Shown: piece after piece, positions 6,935 to 16,476 of the stretch | How positions within the stretch are numbered: the first letter of the stretch is position 1 | Layout: each line of letters begins with the position of its first letter | Source of the DNA: Luteococcus sp038433155 | GTDB lineage: Bacteria > Actinomycetota > Actinomycetes > Propionibacteriales > Propionibacteriaceae | Assembly: GCF_038433155.1 (NCBI RefSeq) | Contig: NZ_JBCDMW010000030.1 | Location: 1 to 64,000 of the forward strand | Direction: 5' to 3' | DNA: 64,000 nucleotides | The notes under the pieces: model-generated | The model's database searches: none | Told to the model about the DNA's origin: nothing | The model's input: only the letters and a program-made list of their open reading frames with translations | Translations under genes and position numbers: made by a program

Positions 6935-8677
6935 TCAGCTCCGCGGAATGTTGCGCAGGTTGGAACGGGCCATGCTGACCACCTCACCGGCGCCGCCGTT
7001 GAGGACGGTGCGGCTCATCGCCGTCGCGAAGCCGTAGACCTGGTCCAGGCTGACCTCGGGCGGGATGGACAGGGCGTTCGGGTCGGTGACCACCTCCACC
7101 AGCGCCGGTCCATCGTGCTCCAGGGCCTCGCGGTAGGCCTTCTGGAGGTCCTTGCCGTCCTCCACCCGGATGCCCTTGATCCCGACGGCATTCGCGACGG
7201 CGGCATAGTTCGCATCTGGCACGTCGGTTCCGGAGCTGGGCAGGCCGTTGACCAGCATCTCCAGCTTCACCATGCCCAGCGTCGAGTTGTTGAACACGAC
7301 GAGCTTGACCGGCAGCCGGTAGGTGGCGACGGTGAGCAGCTCGCCCAGCAGCATTGACAGGCCTCCATCGCCGCAGACGCCAATCACCTGACGGCCCGGG
7401 TAGGCCACCTGCGCGCCCATGGCATGCGGCAGCGCATTGGCCATCGAACCGTGCAGGAAGGAACCAATCAGCCGGCGGCGGCCATTGGGCGTGACGTAAC
7501 GGGCGGTCCACACATTGCACATGCCCGTGTCGGCGGTGAAGACGGCATCCTCACTGGCCAAGTCGTCCAGCACGGCCATCGCGTACTCCGGGTGGATGGG
7601 CTTCATCGTGCGGGCATTGCGGGTGTAGGCATTGGTGCCCTTGTCCACGATCCGGTGGTGCTTCTTGAGCATCTGCTTCAGGAAGCGGTCGCTGCGCTTG
7701 TTCTTCACCAAGGGCAGCAGGGCCTGCAGGGTCGGCAGCACGTCCGCATGCACCGCGACGTCGACGTCGGTGCGCCGGCCCAGGTGCTGCGCGGCCCGGT
7801 CAACCTGTGCGGTGCGGACCTCGGGCAGGAACTGGTCATAGGGGAAGTCCGTCCCCAGCAGGAGCAGCAGGTCCGCATCCTCCATGCCGGCCGCAGCCGC
7901 GCCATAGCCCAGCAGGCCGGTCATCCCCACGTCGTAGGGATTGTCGTACTGGATGAAGTCCTTGCCCCGCAGGGAATGCCCGACGGGGGCATTGATCCGG
8001 CCAGCGAGCTCGATCACCTCGTCGTGGGCACCCTGGACGCCGGCACCGGCGAAGATGGCCACCTTGTCCGCGGCATTGATGGCCTCGGCCAGTTGCTGCA
8101 GGGAGGTGGGATCGGGGTGCAGGGAGCCGCGGGCGACGGGCGTGTGCAGCGGCGCGTCGGCGGTGGCCTCCTGGTCCGTGACGTCGGCGGGGATGGTGAC
8201 CACGGAGACGCCGTTCAGGGTGACGGCGTGCTGGATGGCGGCCTCGACCACCCGCGGCGACTGCTGTGGGGTGCTGACCAGCTCGCAGTAGACGCTGCAC
8301 TCGGTGAACAGCCGGTCCGGGTGGGTCTCCTGGAAGTAACCCTGGCCGATCTGGGCGCTGGGGATGTGCGAGGCGATCGCCAGCACGGGCGCACCGGAGC
8401 GGTTCGCGTCGTACAGGCCATTGATCAGGTGCAGGTTGCCGGGGCCGCAGGATCCGGCGCAGACCGCCAATTCACCGGTCAGCTGGGCGTCCGCGGCGGC
8501 GGCGAAGGCCGCAGCCTCCTCGTGGCGAACGTGGATCCAGTCGATCCCGCCCTTCTCCGCCCCGCCGGTGCGGCGCACCGCGTCGACAATCGGGTTGAGT
8601 GAGTCCCCAACGATGCCGTAGATGCGACGGACTCCCGTCGCCCGCAACTGGGCCACGATCTGGTCTGCGAGTTTCAT
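6935..8677 (-). CDS. poxB: Pyruvate dehydrogenase (quinone), PoxB type
   Basis: This peripheral membrane flavoenzyme decarboxylates pyruvate to acetate and CO2 and passes electrons to the quinone pool. The 580-residue length is typical. The three ThDP-enzyme domains are visible: the N-terminal PYR domain with IYGIVGDSLNPIVDAV and the catalytic RHEEAAAF (Glu near residue 53), a central FAD/nucleotide domain, and a C-terminal PP domain with the ThDP signature GDGGLSMLLGELLT...VFNN. AGGAGG lies ten bases before the ATG at 8677. It stands alone, divergent from the amidohydrolase gene. Confidence 0.93.
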   Translation of the reverse strand: MKLADQIVAQLRATGVRRIYGIVGDSLNPIVDAVRRTGGAEKGGIDWIHVRHEEAAAFAAAADAQLTGELAVCAGSCGPGNLHLINGLYDANRSGAPVLAIASHIPSAQIGQGYFQETHPDRLFTECSVYCELVSTPQQSPRVVEAAIQHAVTLNGVSVVTIPADVTDQEATADAPLHTPVARGSLHPDPTSLQQLAEAINAADKVAIFAGAGVQGAHDEVIELAGRINAPVGHSLRGKDFIQYDNPYDVGMTGLLGYGAAAAGMEDADLLLLLGTDFPYDQFLPEVRTAQVDRAAQHLGRRTDVDVAVHADVLPTLQALLPLVKNKRSDRFLKQMLKKHHRIVDKGTNAYTRNARTMKPIHPEYAMAVLDDLASEDAVFTADTGMCNVWTARYVTPNGRRRLIGSFLHGSMANALPHAMGAQVAYPGRQVIGVCGDGGLSMLLGELLTVATYRLPVKLVVFNNSTLGMVKLEMLVNGLPSSGTDVPDANYAAVANAVGIKGIRVEDGKDLQKAYREALEHDGPALVEVVTDPNALSIPPEVSLDQVYGFATAMSRTVLNGGAGEVVSMARSNLRNIPRS

Positions 8678-8870
8678 CCGGTGTTGGCCTCCTGTGCCTG
8701 GCGGAGGCCGGTGCCCCCACGACGTCCGCAGCCACGCTACGTCGCCGCAATTCACCACCACGAGGCATTCGGCCACCGGCGAACGTCCCGGCAACTGACG
8801 GAAACCCCCAGCCCGCGCGTGAAATGGTCCCTACCGTCGAAGAAAGGCACCCACGGAAGGACGCGAAAGC

Positions 8871-10085
8871 ATGAGCAGCACCGACCCCGCCCTGCAGGGC
8901 ATCGAGCAGACGCTGGTCTGGCAGGAGGAGCTCTACAAGCAGCTGCACGCCAACCCGGAACTGTCCATGCAGGAGAGCGAGACAGCGGCCGAGATCACCC
9001 GTCGGCTGGAGGGCTTCGGCTACCAGACGCAGCAGGTCGGCGGCGGCGTCGTCGGCGTGCTCGAAAATGGTGAGGGACGCTGCGTCCTGACCCGTGCGGA
9101 CATCGACGCCCTGCCCGTCACCGAGGCCACCGGCCTGGACTACGCCTCGCAGATCGACGGTGCGATGCACGCCTGCGGCCACGACATGCACATCACCTGG
9201 AGCCTGGGCGCGGCCGAGCTGCTCGCCCAGCACCGCGACGCGTGGAGCGGCACCCACGTCGCCCTCTTCCAGCCGGGCGAGGAGATCGCCGCCGGGGCCC
9301 GCTCCATGGTGGACGACGGCCTGGTGGACAAGCTCCCCAAGCCCGACGTCTGCCTGTCCCAGCACGTGCTGCCCGGCCTGGCCGGCACCGTGTCCACCTC
9401 CCCCGGTCCCATCCTGTCCGCGGGCGACAGCATCCGGATCACCCTGCACGGCAAGGGATCCCACGGTTCCATGCCGCACCTGGGCGTCGACCCGGTGGTG
9501 CTGGCGTCCACCATCGTGGTGCGGCTGCAGGGGATTGTCAGCCGGGTGATCGCCCCCGGCGACTTCGGCGTCGTCACCGTCGGCAGCATCCAGGCCGGGA
9601 GCAAGTCCAACATCATCCCGGACTCCGCCACGCTGCTGCTCAACGTGCGCACCTATGACAATGCGGTGCGAGACAAGGTGCTCGAGGCCATCGAACGGAT
9701 CGTGCGCGGCGAGTGCGAGGCCTCCGGTTGCCCCAAGGAGCCCGATTTCGAGTACTACGACCGCTTCCCGCTGACCACCAATGACGAGCAGACCACCCAG
9801 CAGGTCACCGACGCCTTCGTGGAGAGTTTCGGGCAGGAGCGGGTGCTGCACCTGGCCCCCATCCCCGCCAGCGAGGACTTCAGCGTCATCCCCGACGCGT
9901 TCGGCGTCCCCTACTGCTACTGGGGCGTCGGCGGCTTCGCCGAGGACGCCGAGGTGGTCGGCAACCACAACCCGGGCTTCGCCCCCACCATTCATCCCAC
10001 CCTGCAGACCGGCACCGAGGCGTTGGCCGTCGCGACGCTGGCCTGGCTGGGCAAGAACACCCCCGAGAGTGAGAACAAGGCATGA
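8871..10085 (+). CDS. M20 family amidohydrolase, first copy
   Basis: This 404-residue protein is a metal-dependent amidohydrolase of the M20D (hippurate hydrolase/IAA-amino acid hydrolase) group, which removes acyl groups from amino acids in the cytoplasm. Metal-binding signatures are ADIDALPV, MHACGHDMH (about residue 100) and QPGEE (about 137). The dimerisation-domain GKGSHGSMPH and the C-terminal SEDFS and NHNPGF motifs complete the fold. The start has GGAAGGA upstream. Its stop overlaps the ATG of the MFS gene (ATGA), so hydrolase and transporter are translationally coupled. The real substrate is unknown. Confidence 0.9.
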   Translation: MSSTDPALQGIEQTLVWQEELYKQLHANPELSMQESETAAEITRRLEGFGYQTQQVGGGVVGVLENGEGRCVLTRADIDALPVTEATGLDYASQIDGAMHACGHDMHITWSLGAAELLAQHRDAWSGTHVALFQPGEEIAAGARSMVDDGLVDKLPKPDVCLSQHVLPGLAGTVSTSPGPILSAGDSIRITLHGKGSHGSMPHLGVDPVVLASTIVVRLQGIVSRVIAPGDFGVVTVGSIQAGSKSNIIPDSATLLLNVRTYDNAVRDKVLEAIERIVRGECEASGCPKEPDFEYYDRFPLTTNDEQTTQQVTDAFVESFGQERVLHLAPIPASEDFSVIPDAFGVPYCYWGVGGFAEDAEVVGNHNPGFAPTIHPTLQTGTEALAVATLAWLGKNTPESENKA

Positions 10086-11584
10086 GCACCACCCCCGCCA
10101 CTCCCCCGGCGCAGGGCTTTCGCGGCAACGAGAAGTTGCTGTGGGGCATCGTGCTGGGCGTCACCACCTTCTGGCTCTTCGCCGGGACGACGGGCACGGT
10201 GGCCCGCAACATGTTGGCCGAGATCAATGGCCCCACCACCGCCCCCGGGCAGTGGGCCAACCCGCACGTCAGCGTCAACCAGATGAACCTCGCGGTGAGC
10301 ATCACCGCCCTGTTCAGCGGCCTGTTCATCGTGCTGATGGGCGGTCTGGCGGACAAGCTCGGCCGTGTGAAGGTGGCCATCACCGGCAATGTGCTGGGCC
10401 TGGTGGGTTCCCTGCTGGTGGTGCTGGCCAGCGGTTCACTGGCGCTGCCGCTGCTGCTGACCGGCCGCGCCATCCAGGGCCTGTCGGCCGCCTGCATCAT
10501 GCCGTCGACAATGGCGCTGCTGAAGGCCTACTGGGACGGCCCGGCCCGCCAACGCGCCGTGTCCATGTGGTCGATCGGCTCCTGGGGCGGCTCCGGTCTG
10601 GCTGCCATCTTCGGCGGCTTCGTCGCCACCAACCTTGGCTGGCGCTACATCTTCTGGGCGTCCATCGTGATCTCACTGATCTCGATCGCCATGATGTGGG
10701 GCACCCCGGAGAGCCGGGCCGAGAAGACCGTCCGCAGGCGCTTCGACATCGTCGGCCTGGGCGTCTTCATCGTCACCATCCTGGCCCTGATGATCGTCGT
10801 GATCTTCGGCAAGCAGCTCGGCTGGGCCAGCATCACGACGCTGGGGCTGGCCGCCGTGGCGCTCGTCGGCCTGACGGCCTTCATCTGGTGGGAACAGAAG
10901 CAGGCCAACCCGTTCATGGACTTCAGCCTGTTCTCCAACAAGACCTTCACCGGCGCCACCATCTCCAACTTCACCATCAACGCCACCATCGGGCTGCTGA
11001 TCGTCAGCCAGCAGATGCTCCAGCTGGCCCGCCCCGAGCGCTTCGACGCCTGGCACGCCGGCCTGCTGACTCTGGGCTATGCCATCACGATCATCGGCTT
11101 CATCCGCGTCGGTGAGAAGCTGCTGCAGAAGTTCGGCCCGCGCAAGCCGATGCTGTGGGGCGCCGCGATCGTCGGCGTCGTGTGCGTCCTGCTGGCCATG
11201 ACCCAGGTGCTGGTCGGGACCTACACCATCCTGGCCGTGGTGGCCTACGCCCTGTTCGGTCTGGGCCTGGCCTTCTACGCCACCCCATCCACCGACGCCG
11301 CGCTGAGCAACCTGCCCGCCGCCCAGTCCGGCTCCGGCTCCGGCATCTACAAGATGGCCTCCAGCCTGGGCTCCGCCATCGGCGCGGCCCTGTCCCTGGC
11401 CATCTTCACCGCGGTGATGGGGGCCGACGTCACCCGCATCGGCGACGCGGTGCACATGAACGGCATCCAGACCAATGTGAACATCCGCACCGCGGGCATG
11501 GTCACCATGCTGTTCAACCTCTTCCTGGTCGTCGTCTCGATGATCTCGATCATGGTCACGGTGCCGAAACAGCAGAAGTCCTGA
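10082..11584 (+). CDS. MFS exporter, DHA2-like, first copy
   Basis: This 500-residue integral membrane protein has about 14 hydrophobic helices, as in the DHA2 drug:H+ antiporter group. The cytoplasmic loop 2-3 motif is GGLADKLGRVKVAI, and helix 5 carries GRAIQGLSAACIMP in place of the antiporter motif C. The start overlaps the amidohydrolase stop, pointing to transport of the hydrolase's substrate or product. It is closely similar along its length to the MFS protein at 12862-14370. Confidence 0.9.
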   Translation: MSTTPATPPAQGFRGNEKLLWGIVLGVTTFWLFAGTTGTVARNMLAEINGPTTAPGQWANPHVSVNQMNLAVSITALFSGLFIVLMGGLADKLGRVKVAITGNVLGLVGSLLVVLASGSLALPLLLTGRAIQGLSAACIMPSTMALLKAYWDGPARQRAVSMWSIGSWGGSGLAAIFGGFVATNLGWRYIFWASIVISLISIAMMWGTPESRAEKTVRRRFDIVGLGVFIVTILALMIVVIFGKQLGWASITTLGLAAVALVGLTAFIWWEQKQANPFMDFSLFSNKTFTGATISNFTINATIGLLIVSQQMLQLARPERFDAWHAGLLTLGYAITIIGFIRVGEKLLQKFGPRKPMLWGAAIVGVVCVLLAMTQVLVGTYTILAVVAYALFGLGLAFYATPSTDAALSNLPAAQSGSGSGIYKMASSLGSAIGAALSLAIFTAVMGADVTRIGDAVHMNGIQTNVNIRTAGMVTMLFNLFLVVVSMISIMVTVPKQQKS

Positions 11585-11613
11585 CAGAACAACCCCACAA
11601 GAAGAAACTGGTT

Positions 11614-11653
11614 CCACGGGCCGGGCATCGCCGACGCGACGCCCGGCCCGTGG
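11614..11653 (+). terminator. Hairpin after the first hydrolase-MFS pair
   Basis: Perfect 13-bp arms CCACGGGCCGGGC (11614-11626) and GCCCGGCCCGTGG (11641-11653) enclose a 14-nt loop, 30 bp after the MFS stop. It would end or weaken read-through into the second module. Confidence 0.7.
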
Positions 11654-11680
11654 CCTTGACAAGAACCGAGGAGAACAGCA

Positions 11681-12865
11681 ATGACGGTGGATCTCACAGC
11701 GGTACAGCTTCCGCTGGCCTGGCAGGAGGAGCTCTACAAAGACCTCCATGCCCACCCCGAACTGTCGATGCAGGAGACCGAGACCCTGGCGGATATCACC
11801 CGTCGGCTCGACGAGATGGGCTATGACACCATCACGGTCGGTGGTGGCGTCGTCGGTGTCCTCGCCAATGGCGACGGCCCGACGGTGCTGACCCGGGCCG
11901 ATTTCGACGCCCTGCCGGTGGCCGAGGACACTGGGCTGGACTACATGTCGACGGTTGAGGGAGTGATGCACGCCTGCGGACATGACATGCACGTCACCTG
12001 TGCGCTGGGCGTCGCCGCACTGCTGGGCGAGCACCGCGACGCGTGGCGCGGCACCTACCTGGCGCTCTTCCAGCCCGGTGAGGAAACCGCGGCGGGCGCC
12101 GCCTCAATGGTGGCCGACGGACTGGTGGACAAGGTCCCCAGGCCCGACGTCTGCCTGGGGCAGCACGTGATGGGCATGCCCGCGGGGCAGGTGTACATCG
12201 CGCCGGGCGCCGTGATGGCCACGGGTGACAGCATCACCGTCACCGTCTTCGGCGTCGGCAGTCACGGGTCAATGCCGCACTTCGGGGTGGACCCGGTGCT
12301 GCTTGCGTCCGCCATCGTGATGCGCCTGCAGACCATCGTCAGCCGGGTGATCGCGCCCGGCGACTTCGGCGTCGTGACCGTCGGCAGCCTGCATGCCGGG
12401 ACCAAGGCCAACGTGATCGGTGACCGGGCCGTGCTCGAGCTCAATGTGCGCGCCTACCACCCCGAGGTCCGGCAGAAGTTGCTGGCCTCGATCGAGCAGA
12501 TCGTGCGCGCCGAGTGCGCGGCCTCCGGCTCGCCCAGGGAGCCCACCTTCGAGTACCACGACATCTTCCCGCCCACGAACAATGACGACGCCCTGACCGC
12601 CACGGTACGCTCCGCCCTGGAAGCCGCGCTCGGCAGTGACAATGTGAAGACCATGCCTCCGGCCACCGGATCCGAGGACTTCAGCCGCATTCCCGACGCC
12701 TTTGGGGTGCCCTACTGCTTCTGGACCTGGGGCGGTTTCCCGGAGGGCGAGCCACCCGTCGCCAACCACAACCCGCGGTTCGCACCCGTGATCCACCCCA
12801 CCATCGAGTCCGGTACCCGCGCCCTGCTGGCCGCCTCCCTCGCCTGCCTCCGTGGTGCACGATGA
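11681..12865 (+). CDS. M20 family amidohydrolase, second copy
   Basis: This 394-residue paralogue of the protein at 8871-10085 shares long identical stretches (WQEELYK, MHACGHDMHVT, QPGEE, GSHGSMPH, SRVIAPGDFGVVTVGS). All metal-ligand motifs are intact, so it should be active. GAGGAG precedes the ATG. The second half of the substrate pocket differs (for example FPPTNNDDALTATVRSALEAALG against the first copy's FPLTTNDEQTTQQVTDAFVE), which may mean a different acyl or amino acid preference. It overlaps the next MFS gene by ATGA exactly as the first copy does. Confidence 0.9.
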   Translation: MTVDLTAVQLPLAWQEELYKDLHAHPELSMQETETLADITRRLDEMGYDTITVGGGVVGVLANGDGPTVLTRADFDALPVAEDTGLDYMSTVEGVMHACGHDMHVTCALGVAALLGEHRDAWRGTYLALFQPGEETAAGAASMVADGLVDKVPRPDVCLGQHVMGMPAGQVYIAPGAVMATGDSITVTVFGVGSHGSMPHFGVDPVLLASAIVMRLQTIVSRVIAPGDFGVVTVGSLHAGTKANVIGDRAVLELNVRAYHPEVRQKLLASIEQIVRAECAASGSPREPTFEYHDIFPPTNNDDALTATVRSALEAALGSDNVKTMPPATGSEDFSRIPDAFGVPYCFWTWGGFPEGEPPVANHNPRFAPVIHPTIESGTRALLAASLACLRGAR

Positions 12866-14370
12866 GCACGCAGATCGCGGCCCCCGCCGCCAGCGAATAC
12901 CGGGGAACCGAGAAGCTGCTGTGGGGCTCCGTCCTGGGGCTGCTCACCTTCTGGCTCTTCGCGGGCAGTCTGGGTGCCGTTGCCCGACGGGTGCTGAGCG
13001 ACGTCAATGGCCCCTACACCGATGCGGCCACCAAGACCTGGGCCGATCCGGTGCTCACCGTCAACCAGATGAACCTGGCCGTGGCCATCACCGCCCTGTT
13101 CAGTGGGCTGTTCATCGTCCTGATGGGCAGCATCGCTGACCGGATGGGTCGGGTGCGGATGGCCCTGGTGGGCAATGTGCTGGGCGTCGTCGGGTCTGTT
13201 CTGGTGTTGCTGTCCAGTGGCTCCCTGGCCCTACCGACGATGCTCCTCGGCCGCGCCGTCCAGGGCCTATCCGGCGCGTGCATCATGCCCGCCACCCTTG
13301 CGCTGGTGAAGGCCTACTGGGACGGTCCGGCGCGGCAGCGCGCGGTGTCCATGTGGTCCATCGGCACCTTTGGCGGCTCGTCGATGGCCGCCCTGTTCGG
13401 TGGCTTCCTGGCCTCCAACCTGGGTTGGCGCTACATCTTCGTCGCGTCGATCGTCGCGTCGGTGCTGAGCTTCGCGATGATCTGGGGCACGCCGGAGAGC
13501 CGCGCCGAACAGGTCTCCCACAAGGCCTTCGACCTGGTGGGCCTGCTGCTGTTCATGGTCACCGTGCTGTGCTTCATGGTGGTGGTGGTCTTCGGCAAGC
13601 AGTTGGGGTGGACCAGCCCGACGGCCCTGGGCTTGGGTGCCGTCTTCCTGCTTGGTCTGGTGGCCTTCGTGGTCTGGGAGCGGGGGCGTGAGCACCCGTT
13701 CATGGACTTCGCGCTGTTCCGCAACATCACCTTCACCGGCGCGGTGGTCTCCAACTTCGCCATCAACATGACCATCGGCATGCTGATGGTGAGCCAGCAG
13801 ATGCTGCAGCTGGCCCGTCCGGAACGCTTCGACGCCTGGCACGCGGGCCTGTTGACGATTGGCTTCGCGGTGGCCGTGATCAGTTGCATCCGGATCGGGG
13901 AGAAACTGCTGCAGCGCTTCGGCCCCCGCAAGCCGATGATGTGGGGAGCCATGATCCTCGGCGTCACCAGCCTGTTGCTGATGCAGACCCAGGTGCTGGT
14001 GGGCACCTATGTGGTGCTGGCCGTGATCGCCTATGTGCTGTTCGGCCTGGGCCTGGCCTTCTACGCGACGCCCTCCACCGACGCCGCCCTGTCCAACCTG
14101 CCGCCCGCCCAGGCCGGTGCCGGCGCGGGGATCTACAAGATGGCCTCCAGTCTGGGCTCGGCCATCGGCGCCGCGGCCTCCCTGGCGATCTTCACCGGCG
14201 TGATGGGCAGCGGCTTCACCACCGGCTGGGTCTTCGAGATGCAGGGCATCCAGTCCAATGCCCGGGTGCGCACCGCGGGCATGGTGACGATGGGTTTCAA
14301 CCTGCTGCTCACCCTGCTGGCCCTGGCCTCGGTCGCGTTGACCGTGCCCAAGGGGCGCAAGGAGGCCTGA
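12862..14370 (+). CDS. MFS exporter, DHA2-like, second copy
   Basis: This 502-residue, roughly 14-helix MFS protein is paralogous to that at 10082-11584. Shared blocks include VNQMNLAV, ITALFSGLFIVLMG, KAYWDGPARQRAVSMWSIG and LARPERFDAWHAGLLT. Motif A is GSIADRMGRVRMAL. It is coupled to the second M20 gene and followed by a strong terminator hairpin. The strict co-duplication suggests that hydrolase and transporter work as a unit. Confidence 0.9.
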   Translation: MSTQIAAPAASEYRGTEKLLWGSVLGLLTFWLFAGSLGAVARRVLSDVNGPYTDAATKTWADPVLTVNQMNLAVAITALFSGLFIVLMGSIADRMGRVRMALVGNVLGVVGSVLVLLSSGSLALPTMLLGRAVQGLSGACIMPATLALVKAYWDGPARQRAVSMWSIGTFGGSSMAALFGGFLASNLGWRYIFVASIVASVLSFAMIWGTPESRAEQVSHKAFDLVGLLLFMVTVLCFMVVVVFGKQLGWTSPTALGLGAVFLLGLVAFVVWERGREHPFMDFALFRNITFTGAVVSNFAINMTIGMLMVSQQMLQLARPERFDAWHAGLLTIGFAVAVISCIRIGEKLLQRFGPRKPMMWGAMILGVTSLLLMQTQVLVGTYVVLAVIAYVLFGLGLAFYATPSTDAALSNLPPAQAGAGAGIYKMASSLGSAIGAAASLAIFTGVMGSGFTTGWVFEMQGIQSNARVRTAGMVTMGFNLLLTLLALASVALTVPKGRKEA

Positions 14371-14415
14371 CCGCCTCCGCCTGACCCCGGCATGCGACTG
14401 GGCACCCCCGGACGA

Positions 14416-14447
14416 CACTGGGCACCCGCTCCAGCGGGTGCCCAGTG
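14416..14447. terminator. Bidirectional terminator between the MFS and ABC genes
   Basis: Arms CACTGGGCACCCGCT (14416-14430) and AGCGGGTGCCCAGTG (14433-14447) are a perfect 15-bp inverted repeat with a 2-nt loop, between convergent genes. Confidence 0.75.
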
Positions 14448-14508
14448 ACCGTCGGGGTGCAGAGTCGGAGTCTCCGTCCGCGGTTCGCGCCGGCCACCAC
14501 AGGCCGAA

Positions 14509-16476
14509 TCAGCTGGTCCAGGCCCGCCAGAGCGACGCGTACTCCCCGTCGCGGGCCATCAATTCGTCGTGCGAACCCAGCTCGGCGATCCGCCCGTCGA
14601 TCACCACGGCAATCCGGTCCGCGTCGTGCGCGGTGTGCAGCCGGTGCGCGATGGCCACCACGGTGCGGCCGTCCAGCAGGCTGGCCATCGAACCCTCCAG
14701 GTGGCGGGCGGTCTTCGGGTCGATCAGGCTGGTGGCCTCGTCCAGCACCAGGGTGTGCGGGTCCGCGATCACCAGCCGGGCCAGCGCAATCTGCTGCGCC
14801 TGAGCCGGCGTGAGCACCTGGTTGCCGGAGCCGATCTTCGTGGCCAACCCGTCGGGCAACCGCTCCACCCACTCGGCGGCCTCGACGGCGCGCAGTGCCT
14901 GCCACACCTCATCGTCGGTGGCCGTCTGTTCCCGGGCCAGCACGATGTTGTCCCTCACGGAGCCGACGAAGACGTGGTGTTCCTGGGTGACCAGCGCCAC
15001 CTGGGTGCGCAGGTCGGCCAGCGGCAGGTTCATCACGTCCACCCCGCCGACGCTGACCTCACCCGCCCGCGGCGAATTGATTCCGCTGAGCAGCCGGGCC
15101 AGGGTCGACTTGCCGGAACCGGACGGCCCGACGATGGCCAGCCGCTCCCCCGGACGAAGGTCCAGGCTGACACCGTGCAGCACGTCGTGACCCTCGCGAT
15201 AGGCAAAGCGCAGGTCATCGGCCACCAAGTGGTCACCCAGCGGGATCTCGCCGGTGGCCTGCCGGTCCGGCGGCACGGCCGCGATCCCGAGCAGTCGGGT
15301 GGTGGAGGCCATCCCCACCTGCAGCCGGTCCAGGGTCTGGATCAGCCGGTCCATCGGCTCGATCAGCTGCTGCACGTAGATGGCGGCGGCGGTGATCTGG
15401 CCCAGCGTGACCCAGCCGTGGGCATGCCCCCAGGCACCCAGCAGCACGATCAGCACCAGCGGCCCTTGGTAGGCGTAGTCGACGCTCAGGAACATCTGGT
15501 TGCGCAGCGTCATGGTGTAGCGCTCGGCTTGGCCGGACTCCTCGATGTCGCCATCGGTCCGCCCGGTGCGGGCGTCCTGCAGCCGCAGCGACTCGACGGT
15601 CCGGGCACCCTCGATGGTCTCGGTCAGCCCGGTGTTGATCTGGGAATAGGTGCCGCCCTCGGTGATGTAGCCCTTCGGGGCCTTGCGCAGATACCCCCGG
15701 CTGACGATGGCCAGCAGCAGCATGGAGCCGACGCTGGGCAGCGCCAGGATCCACGAGTTGAGGAACATCGCCACCATGGTCAGTCCGGTCATCACCGACG
15801 CGATCACCAGCTGCGGCAGGGCCCACCGGACCGCCCCGGACATGGTGGAGACGTCCCTGGTCACCCGGGTGACCAGATCACCGCTGGAGGCCCGCTCCAC
15901 CGTGGACAGCGGCAGCCGCAGCACGAAGCGCACGACGTACTCCCGAGCCTCCGCCAGCATGTCCTGGCCGAAGACGGCGCTGATCCGACGCGCCCCGAAG
16001 GTGAGCACCGTCTGCAGCAGCACCACGCCCACCACGGTCAGCGCAATTCCGTCCAACTGGCTGGCCAGGGCGTCGCCGCCCTGACCGGCCCGGTCCACCA
16101 GTCCGCCGAGCATCCGGGGCACCAACAGCCCGGCCACGGCCGCCAGCGCGTTGAGCAGCACCAGCCCGACGGCCAGCCGCTTGCGCTCGCCCAGCATTCG
16201 TCGGATGAAGGCCACCACATCGGAGTCCGGGGCCACGGGCAGGCCGCGCTCCGGGTTGCGGGAGCCGGCGTAGAACTCCTCGGCCCGCTCGCCGCGCAGG
16301 TCCCGACGCTGCCGCCAGCCGCGCAGGCGCAGTGGGAGCGGGACCGACTCGTCCACCTGCAGGATCTCGGGGATCTCCACCCCGCGGGCGGGCCCCTCCC
16401 GCCAGGTGCTGGCGGAGCTGGCCAACAGGTCCTCGGCCACCGGTGTCGCCGGGGCCGGCATCGTGTCCTCGCTCAT
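14509..16476 (-). CDS. ABC exporter half-transporter with intact Walker motifs but broken signature
   Basis: This 655-residue protein is one half of a heterodimeric type IV ABC exporter: a six-helix transmembrane domain (about 90-390) followed by a nucleotide-binding domain. Walker A is IVGPSGSGKSTLARLL, Walker B is TLVLDEATSLID and the H-loop is AIAHRL, all intact. The signature LSGGQ is replaced by LTPAQAQ. Its start overlaps the stop of the partner gene by ATGA. Paired with the partner's intact LSGGQ, it would form the single working ATP site. Substrate unknown. Confidence 0.93.
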   Translation of the reverse strand: MSEDTMPAPATPVAEDLLASSASTWREGPARGVEIPEILQVDESVPLPLRLRGWRQRRDLRGERAEEFYAGSRNPERGLPVAPDSDVVAFIRRMLGERKRLAVGLVLLNALAAVAGLLVPRMLGGLVDRAGQGGDALASQLDGIALTVVGVVLLQTVLTFGARRISAVFGQDMLAEAREYVVRFVLRLPLSTVERASSGDLVTRVTRDVSTMSGAVRWALPQLVIASVMTGLTMVAMFLNSWILALPSVGSMLLLAIVSRGYLRKAPKGYITEGGTYSQINTGLTETIEGARTVESLRLQDARTGRTDGDIEESGQAERYTMTLRNQMFLSVDYAYQGPLVLIVLLGAWGHAHGWVTLGQITAAAIYVQQLIEPMDRLIQTLDRLQVGMASTTRLLGIAAVPPDRQATGEIPLGDHLVADDLRFAYREGHDVLHGVSLDLRPGERLAIVGPSGSGKSTLARLLSGINSPRAGEVSVGGVDVMNLPLADLRTQVALVTQEHHVFVGSVRDNIVLAREQTATDDEVWQALRAVEAAEWVERLPDGLATKIGSGNQVLTPAQAQQIALARLVIADPHTLVLDEATSLIDPKTARHLEGSMASLLDGRTVVAIAHRLHTAHDADRIAVVIDGRIAELGSHDELMARDGEYASLWRAWTS

